From assembly GCA_964410945.1 (NCBI GenBank), contig CAYPJE010000001.1, forward strand, positions 62,001-126,000: a DNA stretch of 64,000 nucleotides, written 5' to 3'. This stretch comes from CAYPJE01 sp964410945. Lineage in GTDB: Bacteria > Fidelibacterota > Marinisomatia > Marinisomatales > TCS56. The notes beneath the pieces were generated by a model that worked only from the letters and a program-made list of their open reading frames with translations, was not told the origin of the DNA and did not search any database. Below are positions 16,582 through 25,654 of the stretch, one piece after another. Each line of letters starts with the position of its first letter. Within the stretch, counting starts at the first letter, position 1. The position numbers were made by a program, and so were the translations under genes.

Positions 16582-16866
16582 TTATAACTCCCGGTCTTTC
16601 ACTTTATGCTTCAACCCGACAGAGGCATGAAACTGAAGCGCTTTCACTGGTGGTAACTGAACAATTCTTTTTAGAGCTGGATTAAAAGCATTGCGGGCAG
16701 CTCTGATTTTTGAACCAAACGTTCCCAGGTTGGGTATAGTAAAACTTTCATCATCGATCAGGGCTTCATTTAACACGGCAACTGTGGACTCGATAATTAA
16801 ACCGGTCTCTTTTTGGGTCTTTCCCAGTTTCGCTGCCAACGCTTTATTTATTTCCGCTGTATTCAT
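16582..16866 (-). CDS. HU-family DNA-binding protein
   Basis: This HU/IHF-like protein of 94 residues, counted from the ATG with a strong GGAGG site 7 nt upstream (16874-16878), begins MNTAEINKALAAKLGKTQKE. The central FTIPNLGTFGSKIRAARNAFNP contains the beta-arm proline region. HU proteins bend and compact DNA as dimers. It is directly followed by the HU-LysM gene, so the two could form heterodimers; this is inferred only from proximity and homology. It is preceded by a 73-nt gap and the unknown gene coupled to yggS. Confidence 0.9.
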   Translation of the reverse strand: MNTAEINKALAAKLGKTQKETGLIIESTVAVLNEALIDDESFTIPNLGTFGSKIRAARNAFNPALKRIVQLPPVKALQFHASVGLKHKVKDREL

Positions 16867-16969
16867 AGCAAATCCTCCGCTGGTAAATAGAAGCAAAAAT
16901 GATTTTATATATATAATTTTACTTAAATACAGTAATTCTAAAAGAAATATAAAGTCAAGTGTTTTCCTA

Positions 16970-17545
16970 TCAATTGCTGTATTTCGACGCTTCTGACCTA
17001 ATTTCCAGCTGTTTCTTTATCTTTTCAATTGATGAAAAGGGGTATTTAACCTCCTTGGGCACCCCAATACCGTAAACCCGGACGCCCGAATAAGCCACTA
17101 CTGGCGCTACCAGACCAATCCCCTCGCTGATAATTTCTTTTTCTTTCGTTGCGGTGGAAAATCTGGCTGGACCAACGGTTTTTACTATAGCTTGTGGAAG
17201 CAGGTCAATTGATTTATATATGTTGCTGACATCAGGAAAGCGCGGTTTATTGCCCTCTGGTGTAACTCCTATAAGAAAATTATACCCACTGGCATTAATA
17301 TGATCAACAATACCGTGTATCGCATTGGTTCCTTGTATACGATCAACTATCAGCACTCTGGTAATTGAATATTTTTCCGTAATGGTATCCAGATTCCTTG
17401 GATTTATACAAATGTTATCCAACCGTTCCGGCCAGACAAAAACATCGTTTTCATTCTCAATAATACAGTGGCCGGAAAAACTGTTTCCGGTTTGCTCAAT
17501 TCCCATGGCTTCCGGTCCGGCAATAATATATACTGGTATCTTCAT
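16970..17545 (-). CDS. Hypothetical protein coupled to yggS
   Basis: This 191-residue protein is not recognised. It begins KIPVYIIAGPEAMGIEQTG. It contains alternating hydrophobic strands and helices (RVLIVDRI near 80, FLIGVTPEGNKPRF near 110, GIGLVAPVVAYSGVRVYGIG near 145), which look like a soluble alpha/beta enzyme fold. No signal peptide is visible. Its start overlaps the yggS stop in an ATGA arrangement, so it is translationally coupled to the PLP homeostasis gene. Confidence 0.7.
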   Translation of the reverse strand: MKIPVYIIAGPEAMGIEQTGNSFSGHCIIENENDVFVWPERLDNICINPRNLDTITEKYSITRVLIVDRIQGTNAIHGIVDHINASGYNFLIGVTPEGNKPRFPDVSNIYKSIDLLPQAIVKTVGPARFSTATKEKEIISEGIGLVAPVVAYSGVRVYGIGVPKEVKYPFSSIEKIKKQLEIRSEASKYSN

Positions 17546-18303
17546 ACTGTTTTGTATGGTTGTCTTACCCCAAACAGGGCGGTGCCCAACCGGACCATCG
17601 TGCTTCCCTCTTCAATAGCAATTTCAAAGTCTCCGCTCATTCCCATTGAAAGATATTTTAGTATATTTGAAGTTGCGGTGATCTGAGTGTTCAATCGTTC
17701 TTTCAGATTTCTTAATGTTATAAATGCCCGGCGTATTTCCTTTATTTCAGGAACCAGTGGGCCAATTGTCATCAAACCCTTTACGGAAATTCCCGGCAGA
17801 TCACAACAACTCAACATTTCTTCCATCTGATGGGTTTTAAACCCAAACTTGCTTTCTTCGTTACTGGTATTAACCTCCAGAAGAACGGGAATAACTCGCT
17901 GCTGATTCAGGGCAAGATTACTGATTTTTCCAGCAAGTTTGATAGAATCAATGGAATCAATCGTATCAAATAATTTTAGTGCCCGTCCTGCCTTATTGGA
18001 TTGTAAATGACCAATCATGCGTTTGGTGGCAGTCAGGTAGGACGGTAGTGCCGGGAATTTATTTTCTGCTTCCTGGATGCGGTTCTCACCAATCGTCTGT
18101 AAACCTGCATTATAAGCATTAACTATTAATTCCGGAGGATGGGTTTTAGTTACGGCAACAATCTCAACGGTTTGATTTGCTCCGGAGCGCTCTTTGGCCA
18201 GATTAATTCTTTCAATAATCTGATCAAGCCGGTCGGAAATCAGGCTGCTTTCAATCGTCAGAGGATTCTCCTTCGGGCTTTTCCGGTTCTTCCAGATCTT
18301 CAT
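17542..18303 (-). CDS. YggS-family pyridoxal phosphate homeostasis protein
   Basis: This PLP-binding TIM-barrel protein of the YggS/PROSC family has the PLP-lysine strand VEIVAVTKTHPPE, the motif GENRIQEAENKF, IGHLQSNKAGRAL, and the C-terminal SMGMSGDFEIAIEEGSTMVR. It has no known catalysis and buffers PLP and amino-acid pools. At 253 residues it is slightly longer than usual because the first 15 or so residues lie over the end of gyrA (52-nt overlap). A later non-ATG start is possible. It is read from the gyrA transcript. Confidence 0.92.
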   Translation of the reverse strand: MKIWKNRKSPKENPLTIESSLISDRLDQIIERINLAKERSGANQTVEIVAVTKTHPPELIVNAYNAGLQTIGENRIQEAENKFPALPSYLTATKRMIGHLQSNKAGRALKLFDTIDSIDSIKLAGKISNLALNQQRVIPVLLEVNTSNEESKFGFKTHQMEEMLSCCDLPGISVKGLMTIGPLVPEIKEIRRAFITLRNLKERLNTQITATSNILKYLSMGMSGDFEIAIEEGSTMVRLGTALFGVRQPYKTV

Positions 18304-20728
18304 CCTGATGGATCACACGCGTTATTGATGAAATATTGGTACCATCATCCAGTTTTATCAACCTGACACCCTGGGTGACGCGCCCAATAGTCCTGATTGT
18401 GGAAATTGGTTGTCTGATTAATACACCCCTGTTGGTAATTACCATCAAATCGTCGGTGTCCACAACTTCCATAATCGCAACCATTTTACCTACTTTATCA
18501 GTCGTGCGCATAGTCATTACGCCTTTACCACCTCGGGTTTGGGTCCGGTACTGGATCACATCGGTTCGTTTTCCATACCCTCTTTCGGTGGCCACAAGAA
18601 TGGTGCCCTCACGCTTGACGATAACCATACCAACAACCTCATCGTCCTCGGTTGCCAGAGAAATCCCCCGGACACCCATAGTTTTCCTGCCGCTGGGCCG
18701 GATATTCTGTTCTGAGAAACGAATTGACTTGCCTTCCAGTGTGCCAAGCAAGATATCGTTTTCACCGTCGGTAATCCTTGCATCGATGAGCTTGTCATTT
18801 TCGCGAATATCAATGGCGTATATACCACCTTTTCGTGGATGGCCATATGCTGAAAGAACCGTCTTTTTGACTTGTCCGCGTTTAGTAGCCATGACAATAT
18901 AGTGCCGATCATCAAACTCTTTGACGCTGACAAACGCTTCAACGCGCTCGCCAGGTTGACACCCAATCAAGTTAACAACAGCGCGGCCCCGTGTGGCTCG
19001 GCCACCTTGTGGAATTTCATGAACTTTCAGCCAGTAACATTTACCCTGATCGGTGAAAAACAGCATATAGTTATGCGTGTTAGCTATAAACAAATGTTCC
19101 ACAAAGTCGTCGTCTTTTGCCGTCGCCCCCTGTAAACCACGACCTCCGCGGCGTTGCCGGCGGTAGGTTCCAACCGGTGTTCTTTTTATGTAGCCTTCGT
19201 GAGTAATTGTGATAACCGTATCTTCTTCGGCGATCATATCTTCGATTGAAAAATCTTTCCCAAACGGCAGTATTTCCGTTCTTCTTTCATCTCCATAGAC
19301 CGCTCTGATATTCTCCAGCTCCTCCTTAATAATTGCCATGCGCTGAACGCGGCTTTCAAGGATTCCCTTCAGTTTGGCAATCAGCTGGATTAATTCTTTA
19401 TACTCGGCAACCACCTTCTCTACTTCGAGGCTGGTCAATTTCTGGAGGCGCATATCAAGTATCGCCTGGGCCTGGCGCTCCGAAAGATCGAAGGAATTCA
19501 TCAATCCTTCGCGGGCATGATTAGCATCCTTGCTACCACGAATTATTGCAATCACTTCATCAATATTGTCGAGGGCAATTTTCAATCCTTCCAGGATGTG
19601 GGCCCGCTCCTCGGCAACTTTAAGGTCAAACTTGGTTCTGCGTACTACGATATCATGCCTGAAATCGATAAAATGCTGAAGCATCTGGCGCAATGACAAT
19701 ACTTTTGGCACACCATTTACCAGCGCCAGCAGGATCATTCCATAGGTGTCCTGGAGCTGGGTATAGGCATATAATTGATTGAGGATGACTTCCGGGATCG
19801 CGTCACGTTTAGTTTCAACGACAATTCTGATGCCTTCCTTGTCCGATTCATCACGGACATCGGAAATCCCCTCAACCCGTTTGTTGCGTACCAGGTTGGC
19901 AATTGCTTCAATCAGGTTGGCTTTATTAACCTGATAGGGAATTTCATTGATGATAATACTACTGCGGCCCTGCTTGTTGGTTTCCACAACCGCCCTGGCC
20001 CGCATAAGCACTTTTCCCCGTCCTGTTTCATAGGCCTGTTTGATTCCGTCAACACCCTGAATCATAGCAGCCGTCGGAAAATCGGGTCCTTTTACATGCT
20101 CCATCAATTCGTCAATGGTCATTTCGGGATTATCAACCAGAGCAATTGTGGCCGTTACTATTTCCGTCAGGTTGTGGGGCGGTATCTTTGTGGCCATACC
20201 AACGGCAATACCTTCCGATCCATTTATCAGCAGCGTTGGCAGCATCGACGGTAAGACAGCCGGCTCTTTCAGAGTCTCATCAAAATTGGGGATGTAATCA
20301 ACGGTATTTTTTTCTAAATCCCGCAGCATTTCACCACCCATACGTGTCATGCGTGCTTCTGTATATCGCATGGCCGCCGCACTGTCACCATCTATGGAAC
20401 CGAAATTTCCCTGACCATCCACCAGCTGATAGCGCATCGAGAAATCCTGTGCCATACGAACCAACGCATCGTAAACCGATGAGTCACCGTGGGGGTGATA
20501 TTTACCCATAACATCACCAACGATACGGGCAGATTTCTTGTGTGACCGGTTCCACTGAACACCAAGATCGTTCATTCCATAAAGAATTCGCCGGTGAACC
20601 GGTTTCAGCCCATCACGAACATCCGGGAGGGCACGCGATACAATTACTGACATGGAATAATTGAGATAGCTTTCGCGCATCTCTTCGACAATATCGCGGT
20701 TCAATACATTTTCACGGGAAATATCCAC
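18251..20728 (-). CDS. gyrA: DNA gyrase subunit A
   Basis: This 825-residue subunit contains the catalytic tyrosine in RYTEARM near residue 122 and the quinolone-resistance region KYHPHGDSSVYDA with the sensitive-type Ser and Asp. The beta-pinwheel C-terminal domain carries the GyrA box QRRGGRG near 526, so it is a true gyrase rather than ParC. With GyrB it introduces negative supercoils. The tail is acidic (ends GESSDD). It follows gyrB by 35 nt. Confidence 0.98.
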   Translation of the reverse strand: MDISRENVLNRDIVEEMRESYLNYSMSVIVSRALPDVRDGLKPVHRRILYGMNDLGVQWNRSHKKSARIVGDVMGKYHPHGDSSVYDALVRMAQDFSMRYQLVDGQGNFGSIDGDSAAAMRYTEARMTRMGGEMLRDLEKNTVDYIPNFDETLKEPAVLPSMLPTLLINGSEGIAVGMATKIPPHNLTEIVTATIALVDNPEMTIDELMEHVKGPDFPTAAMIQGVDGIKQAYETGRGKVLMRARAVVETNKQGRSSIIINEIPYQVNKANLIEAIANLVRNKRVEGISDVRDESDKEGIRIVVETKRDAIPEVILNQLYAYTQLQDTYGMILLALVNGVPKVLSLRQMLQHFIDFRHDIVVRRTKFDLKVAEERAHILEGLKIALDNIDEVIAIIRGSKDANHAREGLMNSFDLSERQAQAILDMRLQKLTSLEVEKVVAEYKELIQLIAKLKGILESRVQRMAIIKEELENIRAVYGDERRTEILPFGKDFSIEDMIAEEDTVITITHEGYIKRTPVGTYRRQRRGGRGLQGATAKDDDFVEHLFIANTHNYMLFFTDQGKCYWLKVHEIPQGGRATRGRAVVNLIGCQPGERVEAFVSVKEFDDRHYIVMATKRGQVKKTVLSAYGHPRKGGIYAIDIRENDKLIDARITDGENDILLGTLEGKSIRFSEQNIRPSGRKTMGVRGISLATEDDEVVGMVIVKREGTILVATERGYGKRTDVIQYRTQTRGGKGVMTMRTTDKVGKMVAIMEVVDTDDLMVITNRGVLIRQPISTIRTIGRVTQGVRLIKLDDGTNISSITRVIHQDEDLEEPEKPEGESSDD

Positions 20729-20763
20729 TTTAATCCTCTAATTCTTTCAATCGCTCAAAACTT

Positions 20764-22740
20764 TTATATATCCAGGTTGACAACAAACTCGGCATTTGTT
20801 TCAATAAATTTGCGGCGTGCCTCAACATCGCTGCCCATCAAATCAGTAAAGGTCATCGATGCTTCAACGGCATCGTTGATGGTCACCTGTAATAACGACC
20901 TCCGCTCGGGATCCATGGTTGTTGTCCATAACTGCTCAGGATTCATTTCACCCAATCCTTTATAACGCTGGATATCGACCTTCGGATTTTTAGTTTCCTT
21001 TGCCAGCCGGTCAATCAGGATATCGCGCTCAGTATCATCATAGGCATATAATTCCTTTTTACCGCGGCGCAACCGGTAAAGTGGGGGTTGGGCCATATAA
21101 ACATAACCGCCGGTCACCAGCTCGGGCATTTTACGATAGAAAAATGTCAGTAACAGCGTCCTAATATGGCTACCATCGACATCGGCATCGGTCATGATAA
21201 TAATTTTATGGTAGCGCAGTTTACTGGCATCAAATTCAGTCCCCGTACGATCCTGTTCGTTGTCCGGGTCGCCGCCAAAGCCGGCTCCCAAGGCCGTAAT
21301 TATCATCTGGATTTCGTTATTCGACAATAATTTATCAATCCGTGCTTTTTCCGCATTAATGACTTTACCGCGCAAGGGCAGGATGGCCTGAAAGCGGCGG
21401 TCGCGGCCCTGTTTGGCGGAACCACCAGCTGAATCGCCCTCAACCAGATAAAGCTCGCTGATTTCAGGGTCGCGGCTGGAACAATCAGCCAGTTTTCCTG
21501 GTAAAGATCCGACCTCCAGGGCACTTTTCCGGCGGATCAGCTCGCGGGCTTTCCGGGCAGCCTGACGGCTGCGGGCGGCCAGAACTGCTTTCTCTACAAT
21601 TTTTTTTCCAATCGTCGGGTTCTGCTCCAGAAAATCAACGATACCTTCAAAAACCGCTGAGTCGACAATACCTTTTACGTCATTGTTACCCAGTTTGGTT
21701 TTGGTCTGTCCCTCGAACTGGGGCTCGGCGACTTTTATCGAAATCACGGCGGTTAGTCCTTCGCGAAAATCTTCACCGCCCAACGAGGTGACTCCCTCGC
21801 CTTTTTTACCTTTCAGTAAATTGTTACGTGAGGCGTAGGTATTCAGTCCGCGCGTTAAAGCCGAACGGAAGCCGGACAGATGGGTACCACCTTCGATCGT
21901 ATTAATATTGTTAACAAAACTTAAAATGTTTTCCGTGTAGCTGTCGTTATAGCGGAGGGCGACATCAATCGGTATGTCTCCGAAGTCACGCTTTACGGTT
22001 ATTACTTTATTATGAAGAGGGTGGGAGTGTTCATCCAGATATTTGATAAAATCACTCAATCCACCTTTATAATAAAATGAATCTGTTACCAGTTCTTCGC
22101 TGCGCTGGTCCTCCAGAACGATTTCCAGATTACTATTGAGGTAAGCCAGTTCGCGCAATCGGTCGGCCACGATGGAATATTCTATATCGGTGGTCTTAAA
22201 AATGTCCGGATCGGGCCTGAAGGTTATTGAGGTACCGGTTTTTTTAGTCTTGCCAACAACCTCCATTTTCTTGACTGCTCGTCCACGGACATATTCCTGG
22301 CGATGGATTTTTCCATCACGATGAACCTCTGCTATCAGAAGCTCGGACAGGGCATTGACAACTGATACACCAACTCCGTGCAATCCCCCGGATACCTTGT
22401 AGGATCCTTTATCAAATTTTCCACCAGCATGCAGAACAGTCATAACCACTTCCAGGGCTGGCTTCTTTTCACCTTTATGAATGTCTACCGGTATACCACG
22501 GCCGTTATCTTCGACCGATATCAGGTTGTCTTTTTGGAGAATAACCTTGATTTTATTACAAAATCCGGCCAGGGCCTCATCGACACTGTTATCAACAACT
22601 TCATAGATCAGGTGGTGCAGGCCGCGCTTACCCACATCGCCGATGTACATCGCCGGGCGGCGCCGGACGGCCTCCAGGCCTTTGAGTACCTGGATTTTTT
22701 CTGCGCTATATTTGCTTCCGCTTGTTTTCTCTTTTGTCAT
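20764..22740 (-). CDS. gyrB: DNA gyrase subunit B
   Basis: This 658-residue subunit is of the short GyrB type. The GHKL ATPase domain shows EVVDNSVDEALAG near 50 and GGLHGVGVSVVNAL near 115. The TOPRIM domain shows EGDSAGGSAKQGRDR near 440 and MTDADVDGSHIRTLL near 520. The tail domain includes QRYKGLGEMNPEQLW. It is the ATP-driven half of gyrase. Its ATG overlaps the stop of the DUF721 gene by 4 nt, so translation is coupled. Confidence 0.98.
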   Translation of the reverse strand: MTKEKTSGSKYSAEKIQVLKGLEAVRRRPAMYIGDVGKRGLHHLIYEVVDNSVDEALAGFCNKIKVILQKDNLISVEDNGRGIPVDIHKGEKKPALEVVMTVLHAGGKFDKGSYKVSGGLHGVGVSVVNALSELLIAEVHRDGKIHRQEYVRGRAVKKMEVVGKTKKTGTSITFRPDPDIFKTTDIEYSIVADRLRELAYLNSNLEIVLEDQRSEELVTDSFYYKGGLSDFIKYLDEHSHPLHNKVITVKRDFGDIPIDVALRYNDSYTENILSFVNNINTIEGGTHLSGFRSALTRGLNTYASRNNLLKGKKGEGVTSLGGEDFREGLTAVISIKVAEPQFEGQTKTKLGNNDVKGIVDSAVFEGIVDFLEQNPTIGKKIVEKAVLAARSRQAARKARELIRRKSALEVGSLPGKLADCSSRDPEISELYLVEGDSAGGSAKQGRDRRFQAILPLRGKVINAEKARIDKLLSNNEIQMIITALGAGFGGDPDNEQDRTGTEFDASKLRYHKIIIMTDADVDGSHIRTLLLTFFYRKMPELVTGGYVYMAQPPLYRLRRGKKELYAYDDTERDILIDRLAKETKNPKVDIQRYKGLGEMNPEQLWTTTMDPERRSLLQVTINDAVEASMTFTDLMGSDVEARRKFIETNAEFVVNLDI

Positions 22741-23012
22741 ATAAAACGGATATCCCTTATTGTTTCTTCACCAAGTTCCTGGTTTAGTTTTTTAATAATT
22801 TCCTGTTTTTTAAAATAAAGTTCCTGGCGCCAGGCTGGTGTTGCGACACGGATTGTCAGCGTTCCATGATCAACGCTTTCTGCGGTGGTATTGTTGGAAA
22901 TGCTACTGCCAACTACCATATCCCATTTTTCCAGGGCGGTTTGTTGTAAAACACCTGTGGCAAGACCCGCGCGGTCCAATAGTTTTTCCAGCTCACCTTT
23001 CAGGTTTTGCAT
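22737..23012 (-). CDS. DUF721/DciA-like protein
   Basis: This 91-residue DUF721 protein (DciA-like KH-type domain) starts MQNLKGELEKLL and carries the core WDMVVGSSISNNT and PAWRQELYFKKQEII. Proteins of this family assist loading of the replicative helicase in bacteria lacking DnaC or DnaI. The gene sits between recF and gyrB (1 nt and a 4-nt overlap), the usual place for it, which supports the call. It lacks the longer N-terminus of some DciA proteins. Confidence 0.85.
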   Translation of the reverse strand: MQNLKGELEKLLDRAGLATGVLQQTALEKWDMVVGSSISNNTTAESVDHGTLTIRVATPAWRQELYFKKQEIIKKLNQELGEETIRDIRFI

Positions 23013-24101
23013 TTAATCTTTATCCAGAAAATAATTCTTAACATCCGAACCGGATAAATCAATTCCTTTTGCTTCAAGATCATTGATATCGGTAGATGTA
23101 ATAATAGTTTGAATCTCAGAGCCCAGTGCCTTCAACACCTGTTCGCTCCTCTGGCGATCAAGTTTTGCAAATAAATCATCCAACAGAATTGTTGGTGTTT
23201 TACCCGTATGGTCACTTGCAAACCGGGCTTCAGCCATTTTAATAAGCACAAGAGATAATTTATGTTCTCCTTGAGACCCGAATTTACGAAGATCAGAGCC
23301 ATTAAACTCGAATTCATATTTATCTCTATGGGGTCCCAGGCTCGTATAACCGCGACGAAGGTCAACAACATTTTTGGAAAACATCTTCGCCTGTAATTCT
23401 TCTTTATTAAAAACAGCCTCGGCCTGGTACTCCACGCCTACATTGACTTCACCGGAAGTGAAATCCCTGGAGAATTCAATAATCTGGCTGTTGAATTCAT
23501 CGATCAGTACCGCTCTGGTATCCCAGATTTTAATACCTTCGTCAACCAGTATCTCATTCCAGGCGTTTACAGATTCAATATTTTGTAATCCCCGTTTTAC
23601 ATCGTTCAAGGCTGCATTACGTTGTTTCAATGCCCGGGTGTACTTCGATAAAAAACCAACATATGGTTGCGAAACAACCGAAAAGACCCGGTCAAAATAC
23701 AGACGGCGTTCACCGGGAGTCCCTTTGGTAATGTTCTGTTCTTCGGGGCTTAATACAACCACCGGGTTTAATCCGATCAAGTCTTTTGCACCCCGGCAGG
23801 CCTGGCCATCAATCAAATATCTCCTGCGCCCATCCAGAATTTGATTGAGCTGAATCTCCCGCGCCTCCTTTTTGGTTTCAAATCGGCCGGTTACATTCAT
23901 CTTGTCGCAGCCGTCCTGGAGTGTTTCCAGAATTCTTTTAGTTCTAAAGCTTCTGGCGTAAGCTAACAGGTAAATACCCTCCAAAACCGATGTCTTGCCG
24001 GATCCGTTTGGGCCCCATAATACATTCATACCGCTGTTAAATTCAAAATGACTGTCGGTATGGTTACGAAAAGAGCGTAAATATATATCTTTAATGGCCA
24101 T
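23013..24101 (-). CDS. recF: DNA replication/repair protein RecF
   Basis: This 362-residue SMC-like ATPase has Walker A GPNGSGKTSVLEG near residue 30, an ABC signature region FGSQGEHKLSLVL near 277 and Walker B PTILLDDLFAKLD near 306. RecF with RecO and RecR helps load RecA at gapped DNA in the cytoplasm. It follows dnaN by 64 nt and is read through to the DUF721 gene and gyrB. Confidence 0.97.
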   Translation of the reverse strand: MAIKDIYLRSFRNHTDSHFEFNSGMNVLWGPNGSGKTSVLEGIYLLAYARSFRTKRILETLQDGCDKMNVTGRFETKKEAREIQLNQILDGRRRYLIDGQACRGAKDLIGLNPVVVLSPEEQNITKGTPGERRLYFDRVFSVVSQPYVGFLSKYTRALKQRNAALNDVKRGLQNIESVNAWNEILVDEGIKIWDTRAVLIDEFNSQIIEFSRDFTSGEVNVGVEYQAEAVFNKEELQAKMFSKNVVDLRRGYTSLGPHRDKYEFEFNGSDLRKFGSQGEHKLSLVLIKMAEARFASDHTGKTPTILLDDLFAKLDRQRSEQVLKALGSEIQTIITSTDINDLEAKGIDLSGSDVKNYFLDKD

Positions 24102-24165
24102 CTAGGTAGAAAATGGAAAAGCTATCGCGTGCGATTAATAATCAAAGCCCGAACGAACTTACCGG

Positions 24166-25281
24166 TTAGTCATTCAAGCGGATTGGCATCAGAAGCATTG
24201 TCAGATCACAACCTTCGGTTTGCTGTTCCGGATAGAATAAGCCGGCGCTGATCGGTGTTTTAAGGTTAATGATTACCTTTTCTGATTTAATATGCGATAA
24301 AATATCTTTCAGGTAGCTGGCGTTATACCCAATGCTTAAATCATCCCCTTCATAGGGGGCGGTTAAATCTTCCTGGGCCCGCGAAGCTTTTTCAGGGTCC
24401 TCTGTTGTCAGTGTGGTTTTTTCGGAAGATAGTCTCAACGCCAGTTGATGCGTCGACTTATTGGCAAAAATAGAGACCCTTCGAACGGCGCCGAGAATGG
24501 TGTCGCGTTCAACGATCAGACGTTTTTCATTATCGGCCGGTATTACCGATTCATAATCCGGGAAGCGTTCGTCAATCAAACGGGTAATTACAGTATCGGC
24601 ACCCAGTTTCGCTGTCAGGTGTTTATCCCCCATACTGATATTAATATTTTCCTCTTCACTTAAAAAACCACTGATCAAGCTGAGAAATTTTCGTGGTACA
24701 ATTATATCGCCACTGAAATTATTCGCTTCGTAATCCGTTCTTATATAGCGCACCAATCGATGTCCATCAGTGGCAACAGTTGTGAGCCGATCTTCCCCGA
24801 ACTGGAAAAGCACACCGGTTAAGGCCGGTTTAAGTTCATCGCGGCTGACAGCAAAACTGGTCGTATCGATGATTTCCCGCATTACACCCGTGGACATTGA
24901 GATTGTTTTCTGGTTGTCAACCTCTGGAACAGCCGGGAATTCATCAGCTGGTTTACCCATTAAATCGTAGACACCAAGATCAGTTTTCAGCTCCACCCGG
25001 CTATGGGTATTGACATCTATTTCTATCCTTGTTTCTGGTAATTCGTTGGTTATTTCAAGCAGGGTATTAAGTGGAATGGCGGCTGAGCCGGTCTCTTCCA
25101 GGCTGGCAGGGAGGGGAATTATTATTGTTATTTCCAGATCAGTGGCTCTAAGTGTAACACCTTCGTTATCAGCAATAAATAAAACACTGTTCAGGATCGG
25201 AAGGGTCGATCTTGTTGGAGTGGCTTTAGATAATTTTTGAAGTGCTTTTTGTAATTCAGTTTTTGATGTAGAAAGTTTCAT
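24166..25281 (-). CDS. dnaN: DNA polymerase III beta clamp
   Basis: This 371-residue protein has the three-domain sliding clamp pattern. Visible segments are MKLSTSKTELQKALQKLS, the middle ALTGVLFQFGEDRLTTVATD and the C-terminal MLLMPIRLND (typical MPMR-like end). It tethers DNA polymerase to DNA. It is the first gene of the dnaN-recF-dciA-gyrB-gyrA block. Unlike the common dnaA-dnaN operon, it lies 11 kb from dnaA on the opposite strand, behind its own upstream region with DnaA-like boxes. Confidence 0.97.
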   Translation of the reverse strand: MKLSTSKTELQKALQKLSKATPTRSTLPILNSVLFIADNEGVTLRATDLEITIIIPLPASLEETGSAAIPLNTLLEITNELPETRIEIDVNTHSRVELKTDLGVYDLMGKPADEFPAVPEVDNQKTISMSTGVMREIIDTTSFAVSRDELKPALTGVLFQFGEDRLTTVATDGHRLVRYIRTDYEANNFSGDIIVPRKFLSLISGFLSEEENINISMGDKHLTAKLGADTVITRLIDERFPDYESVIPADNEKRLIVERDTILGAVRRVSIFANKSTHQLALRLSSEKTTLTTEDPEKASRAQEDLTAPYEGDDLSIGYNASYLKDILSHIKSEKVIINLKTPISAGLFYPEQQTEGCDLTMLLMPIRLND

Positions 25282-25440
25282 TATTATCCCTGAAACGGTT
25301 AATTGTTAGCTGGTGAATATACGACCACAAAATATATGTGATGTTAAGGAAATACAATTGTTTTAACAAGTCGTTTTTGAACCAAGCTTCTTTATAAATA
25401 TTCTTTAATGAATAAGAAAAAACATTTTATTATTATGTCT

Positions 25441-25650
25441 TGTGGATACTGTTGAAAATAGGTGCTGGGATGGTCATATCTTAAATAAAAAGTCAAGAAT
25501 AACCAACCAGCAGTTAAGAAACCACTTTATGTGGAAAACATGAAAATTGCTGTGGGAAAGTGAATAATATTTTTTAAAAACCAGGCTGATTATGCCGTCC
25601 GAATGGAAAAAAACCGATTGTTTAAATGATGTTGGTAACTTTGTGGAAAA
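25441..25650. promoter_or_regulatory. DnaA-box-like cluster upstream of dnaN
   Basis: In the gene-free stretch 25282-25654 four nonamers resemble DnaA boxes in one orientation: TGTGGATAC (25441), TGTGGAAAA (25530), TGTGGGAAA (25551) and TGTGGAAAA (25642). The two TGTGGAAAA sites fit the relaxed consensus TTWTNCACA read on the other strand; the others have one or two mismatches. The surrounding sequence is very AT-rich. It may be part of a bipartite origin or regulate dnaN. The rest of the stretch holds no recognised gene. Confidence 0.5.
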
Positions 25651-25654
25651 CCGG

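Noticed and set aside
18336..18902. 188-codon plus-strand frame inside gyrA
   Set aside because: It is antisense to conserved gyrA codons, with Ser/Thr/Ile-rich low-complexity composition typical of a shadow frame.
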